NCBI RefSeq assembly: GCF_003369915.1
Contig: NC_046676.1
Location: forward strand, 11,700,001 to 11,764,000
DNA: 64,000 bases
From: Drosophila miranda
Taxonomy: Eukaryota; Arthropoda; Insecta; Diptera; Drosophilidae
Direction of reading: 5' to 3'
Below, piece by piece: positions 33,729 to 46,622 of the stretch. The notes below the pieces were generated by a model that saw only the letters and a list, made by a program, of their open reading frames with translations, ran no database searches and was not told the DNA's origin. How positions within the stretch are numbered: the first letter of the stretch is position 1; every line of letters starts with the position of its first letter. A program made the translations under genes and the position numbers.

Positions 33729-36191
33729 ATGATGTCAAGCCCAAATATCAACTACAGCTCCTTGGCCGAGGCGAATCCGTTTCGAGAGCCCGAGCAACAT
33801 GACGAAGCAACAACAAAAGCGGACGACGCAAAATCATTTACAGCTGCTGCGCATTTAGACCCCCACAACGACCATGAGCCAGAGAACGAAGATACTCCAC
33901 GCAACAGTGGCATCATGATACACATGGTGCCAGAGACGGGCAGGGCGCGATGGAACCACATCGAGGACCTCGACTCGTTCTTCTCCCGCATGTACAACTA
34001 CCAGCAGAAGCACGGCTTTCAGGTGATTGTCCTAGACGAGGTGTTCCAGGTGCTGGAGTTTGGCTTTGTGGTATGGCTGCTCACCTTCGTGACGTACTGC
34101 ATCAAGCACGACGTGCTCTTCGGGGACACGCTGCCCCCGGGGAGCAACCCCACCAAAACCACACTCAGCGATGTGGGCATGACCACCGGGGAGTGCGTGG
34201 CCAAATTCAGTTGGTTCACCTACCTTGTCATATTCATAGCTGCCATCTACTTAGGCTTTCGGGTGCTCAAGATGATCTATCACATCACGCAATACGCGGA
34301 TATCAAGAAGTTCTACAACACGGCCCTTGGCATCGAGGACACGGACCTGGACAACATCACCTGGCACGAGGTGCAGCAGCGCATTCGCAAGGTTCAAGCC
34401 GAGCAGCACATGTGCATTGACAAGGAGTCCCTCACGGAGCTGGATATCTACCATCGCGTGCTGCGGTTCAAGAACTATCTGGTGGCCCTGATGAACAAGC
34501 AGCTGCTGCCCGTGCGCTTCCACCTGCCGTTTCTGGGCGAGATATGCTCCCTCAGCCGAGGGATGCTCTTCAACATCGACTTTATTCTGTTTCGCGGTCC
34601 CGGATCGCCCTTCCAGAACAATTGGCAGCTGAGGGACGAGTTCGCGGTGAGGAGTAACCAAACGGAGCTGGCCCAGCGCTTGTCCAAGCTGATACTGGGT
34701 GTGGCCCTGGTCAATCTCCTCCTGTCCCCTGTGATCTTTATCTGGCAGCTCATCTACTTCAGTTTCTCCTACGCAAATATCCTGCGGAAGGAGCCGAGTG
34801 CCTTGGGCCTACGCACCTGGTCCAACTATGGACGCCTCTATCTGCGTCACTTCAACGAGCTGGATCACGAGCTCGATGCGAGACTGAACCGCGCCTACGA
34901 GTATGCCGACCGCTACCTCAGTTCCTTCTCCTCCCCGCTGGCCGCTGTGATAGCCCGCAATCTGCTGTTCGTGAGCGGCGGGGTTCTTCTGCTGATCCTG
35001 GCCTTTGGCATATACGAGGAGCACGTCTTCCAAGTGGAGCACGTCCTCACCATCATAGCCGTTCTCACTGTGGTGGGCGTCGTCGCCCGAACGATGATTC
35101 CCGATGAGAACATGATATGGTGTCCCGAACAGCTGATGACTGCCATTCTCGCCCACGTCCACTACCTGCCTACAGAGTGGAAGCAGCATGCCCACACGGC
35201 ACTGGTTCGCAATGAGTTTAGCAACTTCTTTCAGTTCAAGGCGGGCTACCTACTCAGCGAGATCTTCAGTCCGTTCGTGACTCCATTCGTCCTGATCTTC
35301 GTGTTCAGGCCCAAGGCCATGGAGATTGTCAAGTTCTTCAGAACCTTTACGGTCTCGGTGCGTGGAGTGGGCAACGTCTGCTCGTTCGCCCAGATGGATG
35401 TGCGCAAGCACGGCAATCCAGACTGGCAGCTGAACAGCGACCTGGAGGAGTTTGCCAAACCGCAGCAGACGAGTCTGGTCGGTGGAAAGACGGAGATGTC
35501 GCTGGTTCGCTTCACGCTCAACAATCCTGAATGGCAGATGCCCAAGGAGGCTTCGTTGTTTATCAAGGGCATCCGGGAGCACGCCATAGAGGAGCTGGTA
35601 CAGGCCAAGACCTCGGCCTTGCAGGACAATCCGCTCACCCACAGCCTGATCTCATTCGGCACCATTGGCGAGGAGTACTGCTCAATTGCCAACTCGGTTC
35701 TGGCCGCCCAGCTGAGTCCCACCCAGATGGAGCTCTCCCAGTCCCTTCGCCCCGGAGGCTTTCCCGTCGCCGGCAGCGACTTCCGCCAGATGCTGCAGCA
35801 GAATCTGACCGCCAGCGTGGGACCCCTGGACAGCATGCGCCGCCTGCGGCTTAGCAGGGCTGAGGGCCGCCTCGAAGGACCCGCAGACACGCTCCTATAC
35901 AGCCTCTACGGTGTGGATCCGCGGCTCTCCAAGAATCCCATGAGTGTGGGCGTGGCCGACATGTGCCTCAGCGCCCTCTACCTGCACGAGCTGAGCCAGC
36001 AAAAGCGCAAGGCGCGCCAGTCGCGCATCGTCGAGATGGAGGACGAGCAGCCAGGGCCAAGCCATAGGCAGCGGCCACCAGGTCCAGGTGGTGCACACTT
36101 GCCCCCGCCGGCTTCATCGAGCTCCCGCCATAACGTGATTACCTCAAAGGCTGCCGAGAGCACACCGCTGCTGGGTAGCATCCGCTCATAG
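33729..36191 (+). CDS. Atg9: Atg9, autophagy lipid scramblase
   Basis: Intronless ORF of 820 residues, near the about 845 of fly Atg9. Multipass membrane protein that scrambles lipids as the phagophore grows on Atg9 vesicles. It shows the conserved core: WNHIEDLDSFFSRMYNYQQK, the first membrane spans, RVLRFKNYLVALMNKQLLP, the NYGRLYLRHFNELDHELDAR amphipathic block, SEIFSPFVTPFVLIFVF, and GNVCSFAQMDVRKHGNPDWQ. The Gly/Pro/Ser-rich ends are variable. Two Met codons lie at 33729 and 33732. Poly(A) signal at about 36361. Confidence 0.97.
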   Translation: MMSSPNINYSSLAEANPFREPEQHDEATTKADDAKSFTAAAHLDPHNDHEPENEDTPRNSGIMIHMVPETGRARWNHIEDLDSFFSRMYNYQQKHGFQVIVLDEVFQVLEFGFVVWLLTFVTYCIKHDVLFGDTLPPGSNPTKTTLSDVGMTTGECVAKFSWFTYLVIFIAAIYLGFRVLKMIYHITQYADIKKFYNTALGIEDTDLDNITWHEVQQRIRKVQAEQHMCIDKESLTELDIYHRVLRFKNYLVALMNKQLLPVRFHLPFLGEICSLSRGMLFNIDFILFRGPGSPFQNNWQLRDEFAVRSNQTELAQRLSKLILGVALVNLLLSPVIFIWQLIYFSFSYANILRKEPSALGLRTWSNYGRLYLRHFNELDHELDARLNRAYEYADRYLSSFSSPLAAVIARNLLFVSGGVLLLILAFGIYEEHVFQVEHVLTIIAVLTVVGVVARTMIPDENMIWCPEQLMTAILAHVHYLPTEWKQHAHTALVRNEFSNFFQFKAGYLLSEIFSPFVTPFVLIFVFRPKAMEIVKFFRTFTVSVRGVGNVCSFAQMDVRKHGNPDWQLNSDLEEFAKPQQTSLVGGKTEMSLVRFTLNNPEWQMPKEASLFIKGIREHAIEELVQAKTSALQDNPLTHSLISFGTIGEEYCSIANSVLAAQLSPTQMELSQSLRPGGFPVAGSDFRQMLQQNLTASVGPLDSMRRLRLSRAEGRLEGPADTLLYSLYGVDPRLSKNPMSVGVADMCLSALYLHELSQQKRKARQSRIVEMEDEQPGPSHRQRPPGPGGAHLPPPASSSSRHNVITSKAAESTPLLGSIRS

Positions 36192-39100
36192 CAGCGGCCC
36201 GTGTGGATCTAATAATCTACTTAGCACTAAGAACCCCATTCTGCTATTAGTGATTAAAGTAAGTTTTAAAGTCAGTGTGAATCGAAGCGAAGGACGTGTC
36301 TAGTGTATAGCTATACTAATACGAAACCGAAACCGAACTAAAATAATCTAAACGACAAGCAATAAACCTAACATCGTCATCAAGAGTCTGCTGTGCCCAC
36401 ACCCTGCTCTTCTCCTGAGAGAAATAATAGTCAGAGACAGGGGTATTTACTTTTGTTCGAATGTACGAGTATATTTCCAGATCTTGGCTCTCCTACACAC
36501 GTGACACGCTGCCATCTCCACTGTGTGCTGCACGCTGATAGATAGCCACCATTTGTAGGCATTGTTGGCACACCACTGCATCCATTGGCAGAGCTGGAGC
36601 TGGAGTGGAGTGGACGACGACGCTTCCAGCTGTGCTGCATCGCCTCGTGTGTCACTTGCCACACACGAACGCCATTTGGCGACTGGTGTTGATGGCATAT
36701 GCAGAGAACTGAGAACAGGAGAAGCAGGCAATTCAGGCGAAGCCGCCTAGGTGCGTGCATATGAATCTCCCAGCGATACAGACACCGACCGCGATACTCG
36801 TACAGATGCTGCAGATCCCCGCCAGCTGCAGGAATGGATCTGGCAAGTTTTATGAATTATGTGCGTGTTGCATGGAGCTGGAGCTGGAGCTGGAACTGTG
36901 GCTGGAGCCCCTGTTTCTGTGGCAGAACACGTTGTCTCATTTTTCCGCTGCACGCCAATTTTGGGGGGAGCATTGCCCAACATTACACGAATGTGGATGG
37001 TGTCTTATGCCCGTTTTGGGGGCATCGTGAAGAACTCTGGTCTATGCGTCTGCGGAGGAGATGGAGATGCAGTTGCAGTTGCAGTTGCATGTAGTACTAA
37101 TTGTAGAGCTCATGTTATCCGATCCTAGGTGAACGGAGAGCGTCGGAACGCTGCTGGCTGCTGCTGCTGGCCGCTCAAAATGGAAACATTTCACGAGCCT
37201 TGTCAAACAATCGAATTTAATTTATGATTTCCTGCGCCAATTGGACAGAGACACCGAACGAGTAATGACACGGCATGTGGTAGACCCCTTTGGACCCCGA
37301 AAATATCATATCATTCACGATCAATCGATACGCAATTTGGGCACAGCAGGGCCCGCAAAACGGACCGACTGGAGAATTGGAAAGGCCTGGTCGGGATTGG
37401 GACAGGAACGGGAACGTGAACGGGAGTCACTTGCATATGCGAATGTCTAGAGCTGTGATGGCCGTGGACCACCGCGTCGAGAACAGAACCAGTTCAAGAT
37501 CAGGCGTCACTTTACATTGGCTCTGGCCATTGAGTGCCGCTGACAGTTGCAGTCGCTTTGGAGTTGGATAAAGTAGCCGGGCTGCCATTTCCAGATCGCA
37601 GCTGCCATTCTGCAATTAGAGCCTGGCCAGTCGCCGTCGTCGTCGATGCGTTGTTGTCTGGCACGTCGGCTGGTATCAAACGTGTCTGTATGTCTCTGGC
37701 AGCGACTAATGATGATAGTCCAGTGTCTTTGGTCTCCCCATCTCTCCCTCTCTCTCCAGCCAGCCAAATCCACATCCCGATCCACATAGACATCCATTGG
37801 ACCTTGTCGATTGTCGAGTGTGAAGCATCAGCGTCGCCTTTGATTGACAACTGATCAGCCAGCATCAGCAGCATTCAGTCGGGATCATCATCGGCGATGC
37901 AGCTGCAACGTTTCCCACTTTTGGACACGCACGTTCCTGCCCTGCCAGCCTGTCCACCTCCTCTTGCTGATGTTACCGCTGCTGCTTCTTCGGCTGATAA
38001 GTTATCGATTTTTTTCATAATTAAAAAACCAGTTTACTTTGGCTCCTTACAAATAGACTTCGGTTCCGGCTCCAGCCCGAGATGGAGGATGGTACGAGCG
38101 GGGGACTTGGATCAAATAGTTTAGTCAGTCGCATCCCAACGACGGGATTTGCATTGCAAATTAGGCTCGACTTCTTTTCTCCTTTCTCCCGCTCCCGCTC
38201 CATCTGCATCCGCATCTGCATCAACTGCATATCCCCTACCCGCTATCCGCATCGCTTCTCGATCTGCTTGTAATCGAGCCTCGATTCAATAAAACATTTA
38301 AACATTAAACTGCTTTTATGCAAATTGCCGGCGTGCGCTTAATTTTCGATCAGCTAGAGACTCGGTTCTGGTTTGGTTTGGTCTGGTCTGGTCTGTGGCA
38401 TCCGCTTGAATTATCTTTGCATCGCATGCTTGCAACACCTTCCGAACCCTGCTCCCTACTGCTCCTCACCTTGCAATCAACTTGATAACATCTAGAGTGG
38501 GTCTTCTACAATTTTGTTGCTTCGCTCCTCCGTCTAATGGCGGTGGCTAAAATGCTAATCAATAGCCTTATCGCTATTAATCTCGGCTTCGATTTACCTT
38601 TTTGCCCGGCTACTTGTTTTCCGGGAACAGGAGGGAGGGAGAGAGGGGCTGCGGCAAGGGATCTACTCGATTGAGTATTGCAATTCATTAAACATCCAAT
38701 TGCTGTCGCCTGTTTGTAAATGTTTGTTGCCTGAAATTGCAGAATGTTTGTTCGTTTTTCACTCTGCGATCTTTGCGATCATTAGGTGGATTAACATTGC
38801 GCATACGTCGCGTGGGTCAACAGAGAGAGAGAGAGCAGTAACTCGTGTGATTTGGAGGATTTTCCACTTCACTGCCATTGCTTCCAAACAGTGCAAATCA
38901 GTGATGAGGGTTGAGGGAGCGGGAGTAGGATGCTTCCTCCACTTTTCCACTGATCTGATCTGAAATTGCATTCTTTGGGCCCATTAATTTGCCTTCAAGC
39001 CCTCCAGTTGCAGGTCATTGGCTGGGATAGGAAGGGGAAGGAAGTCTTTGCCATATTTATGAGGCTGCCAGCCGCTCCCCACAGACGCACAGGCGCAGCA

Positions 39101-42100
39101 CAAAGCTGAACATGAGCCTGCCGGGCGGCAACGGCATCTGCAACGCCGCCCGTCTCCCGTCTCGGCGCAGCCCCGGATTGGCGCGTGGGCTGGGATGCTG
39201 TCGCCCGAAGTGGATTTTCTGTTCAACAAGTAGTTTATGATGTTTTTGTCAATTCATGGCAAAATTAATGACGCTGCAGAAAAGCACACGCACATGGGCA
39301 TGCGGATGGAATCCGCGATCTGCTGATCTGACTGCCTGCCTGGCAAGGCGTTAAAAATTGTTGCCTATAAACTTAAAGAACTGCAGAGGAGTCGCGGCCT
39401 AAGCTCCAGCTTCAGCTCCATCCATGACACTCTCTCGCTGTCTCTCTCTCTCTCCATCCCATTTGCGTCCGCATCTGCATTCAAAAATGCCATTAGTCAC
39501 ATTTGTGGGCCACAGTCGCAGGCGCTTGTAGCCATGACTTGTAATCTTTTTCCTTTCCCCTGTGGCCCGGAGCTGCAACTGCAACCCGTTTGGCCGTGAG
39601 CAGCAGGGGGATTGGGGATTGGGCTAGCCAACACAAATATTTCTATTGCCGTTAATGGCGTTAATAATTTTGCAAGCAAACGGAAGACGGTTGGCCACTT
39701 GGGCCACAGCGGGTAGGTGTGGATTAGCCCGCGTCTGTCATGTTGAGGATGACGTTACATGGCCGCAAGTGACAAGCGGCAGAGGCGAAATATGAAAGTC
39801 CCCACCACAGAACTTTGGGCGGTGGCTAATGCGAAGTTAATTGGAAAATGCCAGGCCAAAAGTGGGAAGCGAATCGTGGTGCAGCGCAATTGCAGCGCAG
39901 TCCCAGCGCAGAACATCCAGATCCACATCCACATCCAAATGGCATATCGAATTTCACGCTGCCCGCTGGTAGCCAGCGCCTGTCACTTGGGAGTAAGACT
40001 AAACCGCGGCCGGCCGATAGATAGCAGCTGCAGCTTCCAAGCACATGTTCAACAAGCGGCAGGAGCCGGCAGCGGTAACAGGAGAAGTGCCCCAGGTCCC
40101 AGCCTGACGACATGCGCCGTATCCGATGTCTGTCGAGGAAGCGAGACGAAATGTAGAAAACGGAACGCCAGAAAAAGTGCAACTGTAATTTCGAGTTGCA
40201 TTCCAGGACTGAAGTTTCAAATATCCCTTCATGAGGAGGGGAATATCCCTTTCACAGGGATATTTATTCTCCCAATTTCCCATACAGTGTTGCAATATCA
40301 ATCGTGCTCTGCTCTCACCGATCGATAGCACCTGTAAAGCAAAGCCAACAACTCGTGTCACCTTTAAGTTTTAGTTTTTATTTTTTTTTTCGACTTATCG
40401 AATTGGATATTGCAGTAGTTGTTGTTATTGCTATGCCAGCGATATGGACGCCATTTTGGAAATGTGTGCGTTTTAAGGCCGACTAATAAACACGCCTACC
40501 TGCAGTCCGAGCAGCCGCTTGTCAGCCACCTGTGCGTGTGTCCCTGTGTCTGTGTGTCGCTGGCTGTGCGAAAGTGTGCGTCGCACTTGATCGGCATTTG
40601 AATGTATTTGTAATTTGCAATTATAGTGCCACGCATAGGCAAAGCGAGCGAGCGGGACAGCAGGCCGGTGTGCGTGCCGCGCGTGTGTGCGGTGAATGGA
40701 TTGGGGCACTTGTTGCCTGTTTTTTCGAACTGCGGTATTCGATTTTCGGTTTTATTTGAATTGAGAGAGCGCGAAACACTGACAAATTCAGCAAATGGCA
40801 AATGAAAAACCGCAAAAACCGCAGCCAAACCCCCAAATCGAAAAGTGCAGCCCCACCACCACAGCAGCACAATTTATTTGCGAATAAAATATGCAGCGTG
40901 TAAACTCCAATTAGACGCTAATTTCAGCCATAAAATGCAAATGTGCGTGCAGGAGTTTTTCTCGAATGCCACAGTGTGAGTGTGTGCCACATTCACTTGT
41001 GGGGCCTAAGGCCTAAGATCGCGACTGGAGACTGGAGGCAAAGTGAATGTAAATGCAATTAATAAATGGCTCCACAGCTCTCCCATTGACTGGCACTGCA
41101 CCTGACCATGCCCCATGCCCATGCCCCTGTGGGCAGAGCTCAATAAACAATGAAACGGACGCACATTAGCCGCATAAATCCTTCGGCCGACAAAGACAAC
41201 CCGCAGGGTTTGCGTGCTTCATCACACTGGCTAAGAGAGATAACAAGAGAGAGAAAGAGAGATATCCCTCTTGGCGGTATCGCCCACGACTTCACTCTTG
41301 GGACCTGGACGTGGCTCTGGGCTCCGACGATAATTGCCAATTATGCGACGAATCAAAGTGGCCAAATTTGGCCGGAAAAAAGTCAAAATAAAGCCAAGTT
41401 TTTATTACAATTTTTGTGGCCCCAGGCTCTTGGTCCCGACTCTGGCTCTGCCTCTGCCTCTGCCTCCGACTGTGGCTCTCCTGTTGCAGTTGTTGTAATG
41501 AAGTCATTATAAAATATTGCGTCCCATGCACGCACCAGATCCCAGCTACAGTCACAGACACAGTCCCAATCCCAGTCCCAGGCTCTGACTCTGGCTGAGA
41601 TTGAGCTTCGCTGCAGCTCGCTTGGCATTGGCCATAAATTCTCATTCGCCCGCTTCGATTTCGTGCCCGTTTCCCAAACGCAGCTCAACCTGTCACGACA
41701 GCTGCGCCGTCTAATCTAATCCATTGACTTTTTTTCTCTTTTTACGAATATATGTACGTATGGGGGTTTTTTTTATTTGCTTGTGGTTGCTGTGGCTGCC
41801 CCTTAACTCCTTTTGGGCCGGCATTATGGATGCAGGCAACTCATTAAACTGACGCTGGGCAGGCCATAAATCCGCCCACCCGTCCATATCCACATATCCA
41901 CATCCACAACCAAGTCCAATTGCCGTTGCCCCGTGACTGATCGCAGTAGCTGACACGGGCATCGCCATCGCCACCGTCGATCTCTTGGAGCTTTATGGCT
42001 CCACTTGACTGCAACTGACACACACTTTGTTCAGCTGTCGCCCAGGCGGTCTCGAGGCCTCAGCCGCAGCCCCAACCCCAGCTCTGTTCCAGTCCCAGTC

Positions 42101-45100
42101 CCCAAACATGATCTGGCATTTCAATTGGGAGGCTGCGGCTGAGGCCACTCCCAAGGGCTTAATTTGGCCTGAGTAGAGCGACATGCGCCCAATTTTAATC
42201 AGCCACGCCGAGTGCATTATATTGATTAATGATTGCGACCAAGAGATTTGGATTTGTCTTTGGTTAAACTCAAGGATAAACTGCGTGGAAGTTGGGGGAA
42301 AGAAAAAGCGGGCATGAAACAAGGGGACCTTTAAGGTAAAGATTGGAACTATCTATTCCAATTACCAGCTAAAAGAGGAGCTAACACTTCCTGAAGAATT
42401 GATCCCACACCAGATAAGGTTGGTATATGAATTGTATTTGAGTGGGAGAAATCTTTCAGCACGACCGCTCTCGAATAAATTAAGTGGATTTCTTTCAGCA
42501 GTTCCATGGCCCCATCTCTCACTATTTCAATTATCGAACTATTTATTTACTTAACCTTTTGCAGTGTTTTCCCCCAAGCCATTCAATTTTTGGGGTGTAT
42601 CTGTGCGTATACGTAATATAGATTAAACATTTAATCTGCAACCATGGGATGGCTTTTCAGTCTGGTTAAGCGATATCTGCCTGCTCCGCCTGCTCCATAG
42701 ATCAAAGTCAATCTTCTGCCTTGTTGCCTGGCTGTTGGCGATCAGTAAAAAACTCACGTAGCTCATGAGCAGCTTTTTGCAGATCAGCAGGAGTGCGAGA
42801 AGAAGCTGGAGGTGGAGCAGCGAGCAGGCAGCAAGCAGCAGACATCAGTAGCTGGTTTGCCAGCCTATGGGCGGTACTTAAACGCACTCACTCATTCACA
42901 CAGAGACACATCAGGCAGACAGATATAGCTATAGATATACGAATATAGTATATATATATAGAAAGAGTGCACTTTTTGCGCGTCTCAAAAATTGTTATTG
43001 CACATTTAAAGGCGTCATTATTAGCGCTACATGGAGGCACTAACAATTGTCCATGCATTTGAAATGCTGAGCCGGAGTCCGAGTCCAGGCACTAATTGGA
43101 CCCGGCCGGAACTGTGGGGAATAGAGGGGGAACAGAGGACTGGGTGGAACAGAGGACTGGGTGGAGAGGACAGGCTGATCTCGCATAGCAATTGCATTTC
43201 TTTCAAGAGTGTTTTTTTCCTTTTTGTAGTGCGAGTATTACCATTTTGGTTGCTCTTAGTGGGTTATCACATAAATTGTGCGCACAAATCTTGATCTGCA
43301 AATCATTTTCGACAACTTTACGGCCCAGGCGGAGCCCGTGGCCTGTGTAGGGGATAGGGTGGGGGTAGGGGGATCTGGACTCGAAGCCGTACAAAGTCTA
43401 TATGCATATGTATGATCGTAACTTGGGTCCGCTATCTGTCGCTGAGATCTCGATCAGAGTGCGCATGCAACGATCCACGATCTCTTGCAACAATATTTTC
43501 TGTTTATTTATCGTGCAGTTCTGTTTTTTTTCTTCTTTTTTGGTTACCATTTCCTGTGGCACTCTTTAAGTACTCGTACTACAGCAACAACAAGAGGCCA
43601 AAGCTGGGAATAGCCAACCAACTAAGCTGACATTTAATTTAAGTGCCAAACACTAGAGAGAATAACTACTACCAACAACAACTGTCTTCGGCTAATGAAA
43701 TTTATGCATTTATGCGGAGATGGGAATGAGAATGGGAATCGGAATGGAGAGTTCTCATCTGCAGGCAAGCGGACAGAACGAACATCGAACGATGATCCAT
43801 GTTAATGTCCATCAAATGTGCCAAGGTTAAAGCAGCTGTCAATTCGATTGTTGGACATGTCCATGTTGCAATTTGCAATTAGCCGCACTTGCAACGGATA
43901 TGGCTCCAGCACTGGAGGAGGAGGATGAGAATCAGAATCGGAATCAGAGTCAGAATGAAATGGATGATGGTCTTTGAGCTAAAGGATGCCCTGCAAGTGT
44001 CGCGATTGCGCGTTTCCCGTGAGAAATTTCAATTATTTTAATTAGCGTTGCGATCGCGGCTGCTTTATTAGGCGACGACGGTGTATACGCGTCTGCGTCT
44101 GCGCAGAGTCTGACTCCAAGCCATCGACATCGATGTCGACGTCGGCGTAGATGTCGCATTGGTCGTCCCCGTCTCTTTGGCCAATTTCCGCTGCACGCAA
44201 CGCTCAGTCGCTGTCGCTGCCGCTGTCCCTGCCGCTGCCGCTGCCGCTGCCACGGAGCTGCTGGAATTCCAGTTGATAGCACAGGCAGAAACAGAGACAG
44301 AGACGGAGAGAGATAGAGAAAGAGAGAGCAACGCAGTTGCAAGAACAGGATTCTGTACTCCTCTCGATGGTCGCTGCTCGCGGTCGCCTAATGACATGTT
44401 TTGGATAATGATGACGGGGCAGGAGACTACGAGTAGATAGGGGCCTGGAGAAGGGGGCTGCCCGGAGTGGTCTGGTCTCGCCGAGTGGCGATAAAAAGCT
44501 GGAACTTAATTTAAATTGATGACACTGCCTCTCGTCGCCGGCCATTTGGAAAATTGCCAACAAGCGGCGAACGTTTGCCGAGCAAATCAATCTGCATGCC
44601 AGCCGTCGCAGATGGAGCTTGGGGTATGGGGGATATGTTACGATTGCAGACCACCCGGCGGTCGAGGACTCCGACTCCGACTCCAACTCCAACTCTGATA
44701 CCAAGTTGGTCTCTTAATTGGCCGCAGCGGTGTCAATTGCAGCGCCATCACAATGAAACACCAATTCCTGGACCGCCCCCGGGGGAGCCATGGCAATGTG
44801 ACTTGCTGCTGGCCACCGCCACCACTGATCGGCTCGGCGGAGAGTGTCGCCCGCTGTGCCAGGGAATGCCAATTTCAGCAATTAACAATGGCCATAAAAA
44901 TTGCTCACGCAGGTGAGCCATGCGGATGCGAGAGGCATACACTGCGAGAGTGCACTGAGGGATTAGAGAAGATGTGGAGGAAGTGGAGGAAGCGGAGGTG
45001 GAGACGGAGACGGAAACGATATGAATCGCGGGCAGTAACCTGTTAACAAAGCCAAAGGCCGCGCTCGATCATTAATCAGCAGATCAGATCGCATGCGAAA

Positions 45101-46622
45101 CGTTACGTAGAGACAAGACACGAGTCAAAATTATGCTCCATAAAGAATTGCCCTTTGCCAGAGACTTCACAGCTTCACCTCCTCTTTACCGCACCGCACT
45201 GTTCTCCACCACACCACACCACACCACACTTCACCAATCAATCGTTCAAGGCGCTGCAATCGAGAGTATCGCCTCGTTACGGGCGGGATGGAGTGATGGG
45301 TGATTGCAGGGACGGACGGGGGAGTGGAGTTCAATGACTCGATAAACAATACATTATTGAAAGTGTCTGTCGGTGGAAGTGTTGGCCTAACCTTGATGAG
45401 AATTGACCGCTTAGAGCTGTTTAACGCTTAGCCGTGGATTTGGCTTCGAGTTCGGATTGGATTGGATGGGATGGGATTGGATTGATTGGCCCGAAGTGTG
45501 CGACGTTGAGTGGCTCGCGTACCCACTTCCTGCCCTGTTCTGGCCCATTACCATTGACCCATTACTCTGGCCCTTGCCGATTGCAGTCCGTAACAAAGAG
45601 CCCGCAGGTAGTGCCCGTAATTTGATGTGATGTGTGCATTCAGGTCGGGAATTCGGAAATAGACACGTTCCACCGCTCCAGGCACATACTCGCGGGGGAA
45701 ACAAGCTTGATTATTACACAACACGGGCATTGAAATTAATAATGAAAAACTGAAGACGTCGATTCGCTGGAAGAAGCGGCTGTGACTACAACAGAATTAT
45801 TTGCACCTGCCTGGCATGGGTATGAGCAGGGGCATCGGCATCCCATCCCGCCCCTTATCGAATAAGTACACAAACGGCGAATGATTCGTATGGGAGTCGC
45901 GCAAAAACCAAATTAGAATATCAACCAAATGACGCACAGATACGGACAAGGCAATTGGAGCAGCAGCAGCGGCAGCAACAGCAACAGCAACAGCTCCGCT
46001 CAGCGATAGGCAGCCATTTTACGACTCGATATTCAGATTCAAGATACAGATACAGATTCATACCCCATATATTGTATGGCGTACGAGACGTACGATATGA
46101 GCATATCCATCCAATCCATTCTAAAACTTAAACCAAAAAAACTCGCTCGATCGCTCGCTGGTTCTGGTTGTGGGTCTCTCGCTGGCAGAAATATTATTTG
46201 AAATATTAAACCGATATTCGGCACGTTGTAAGCCGAAACGCGTTTTCAAAAGCGATCATTCAGCCGAGCCAAGCAGGCAGCCAGGCAGCCAGGCAGCAGC
46301 CCCCAGAACCCGAGTAAATCCGATTCCCAGCCCCGACACGGCCGAGGCCCTCGTCTCACCTCATTCGTGCGCCGTTGGGGCTTTCGCTTTCAGTTGCTGC
46401 TCGCCCCTGCGTCCGATTGGACTTATTATTAAAGTGCTTATTGGCTCTCCGTCGTGCCGAACCGAATCGTATCGAACCGAACCGTTAGACTTCGATCACT
46501 GCGGACCCCGAAGCGCGAGGATAATCGAGATTAACGTGATTCAGTGATTGATATTGATCGACAGGATCTAGAATGTGGTAAAAGTGAACGAACTGTGGTG
46601 TATTCAGTGATAAACCTTTAGA
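36192..46622. other. 10.4 kb non-coding interval before Nox, rich in simple repeats
   Basis: No coding exon, tRNA or transposon was recognised. Open frames here are short and of simple composition. Runs of GGAGCT (about 36590-36610 and 36872-36910), TGCAGT (about 37070), TCCACATC (about 39920 and 41890), CTCTGC (about 41450) and GAATC (about 43935) are scattered, along with GAGA tracts (38823, 41243, 44300). GAGA tracts are GAGA-factor-type sites in flies. The size and the position before a large developmentally regulated gene suggest an enhancer region, or an unrecognised long 5' UTR intron of Nox. The ATG-proximal stretch at 46400-46622 is probably the Nox 5' UTR. Confidence 0.5.

Noticed and set aside
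39759-40328. 189-residue plus-strand ORF in the intergenic desert
   Set aside because: Low-complexity, no splice context, no recognisable family, and comparable frames on the other strand.
46170-46547. 125-residue ORF upstream of Nox
   Set aside because: Lies in the probable Nox 5' UTR. Composition is that of GC-rich non-coding DNA.
36192-46622. tRNA genes or known microRNAs in the long gap
   Set aside because: I looked for tRNA A/B boxes and the mir-8 sequence and saw none by eye. A covariance-model search would be needed for certainty.
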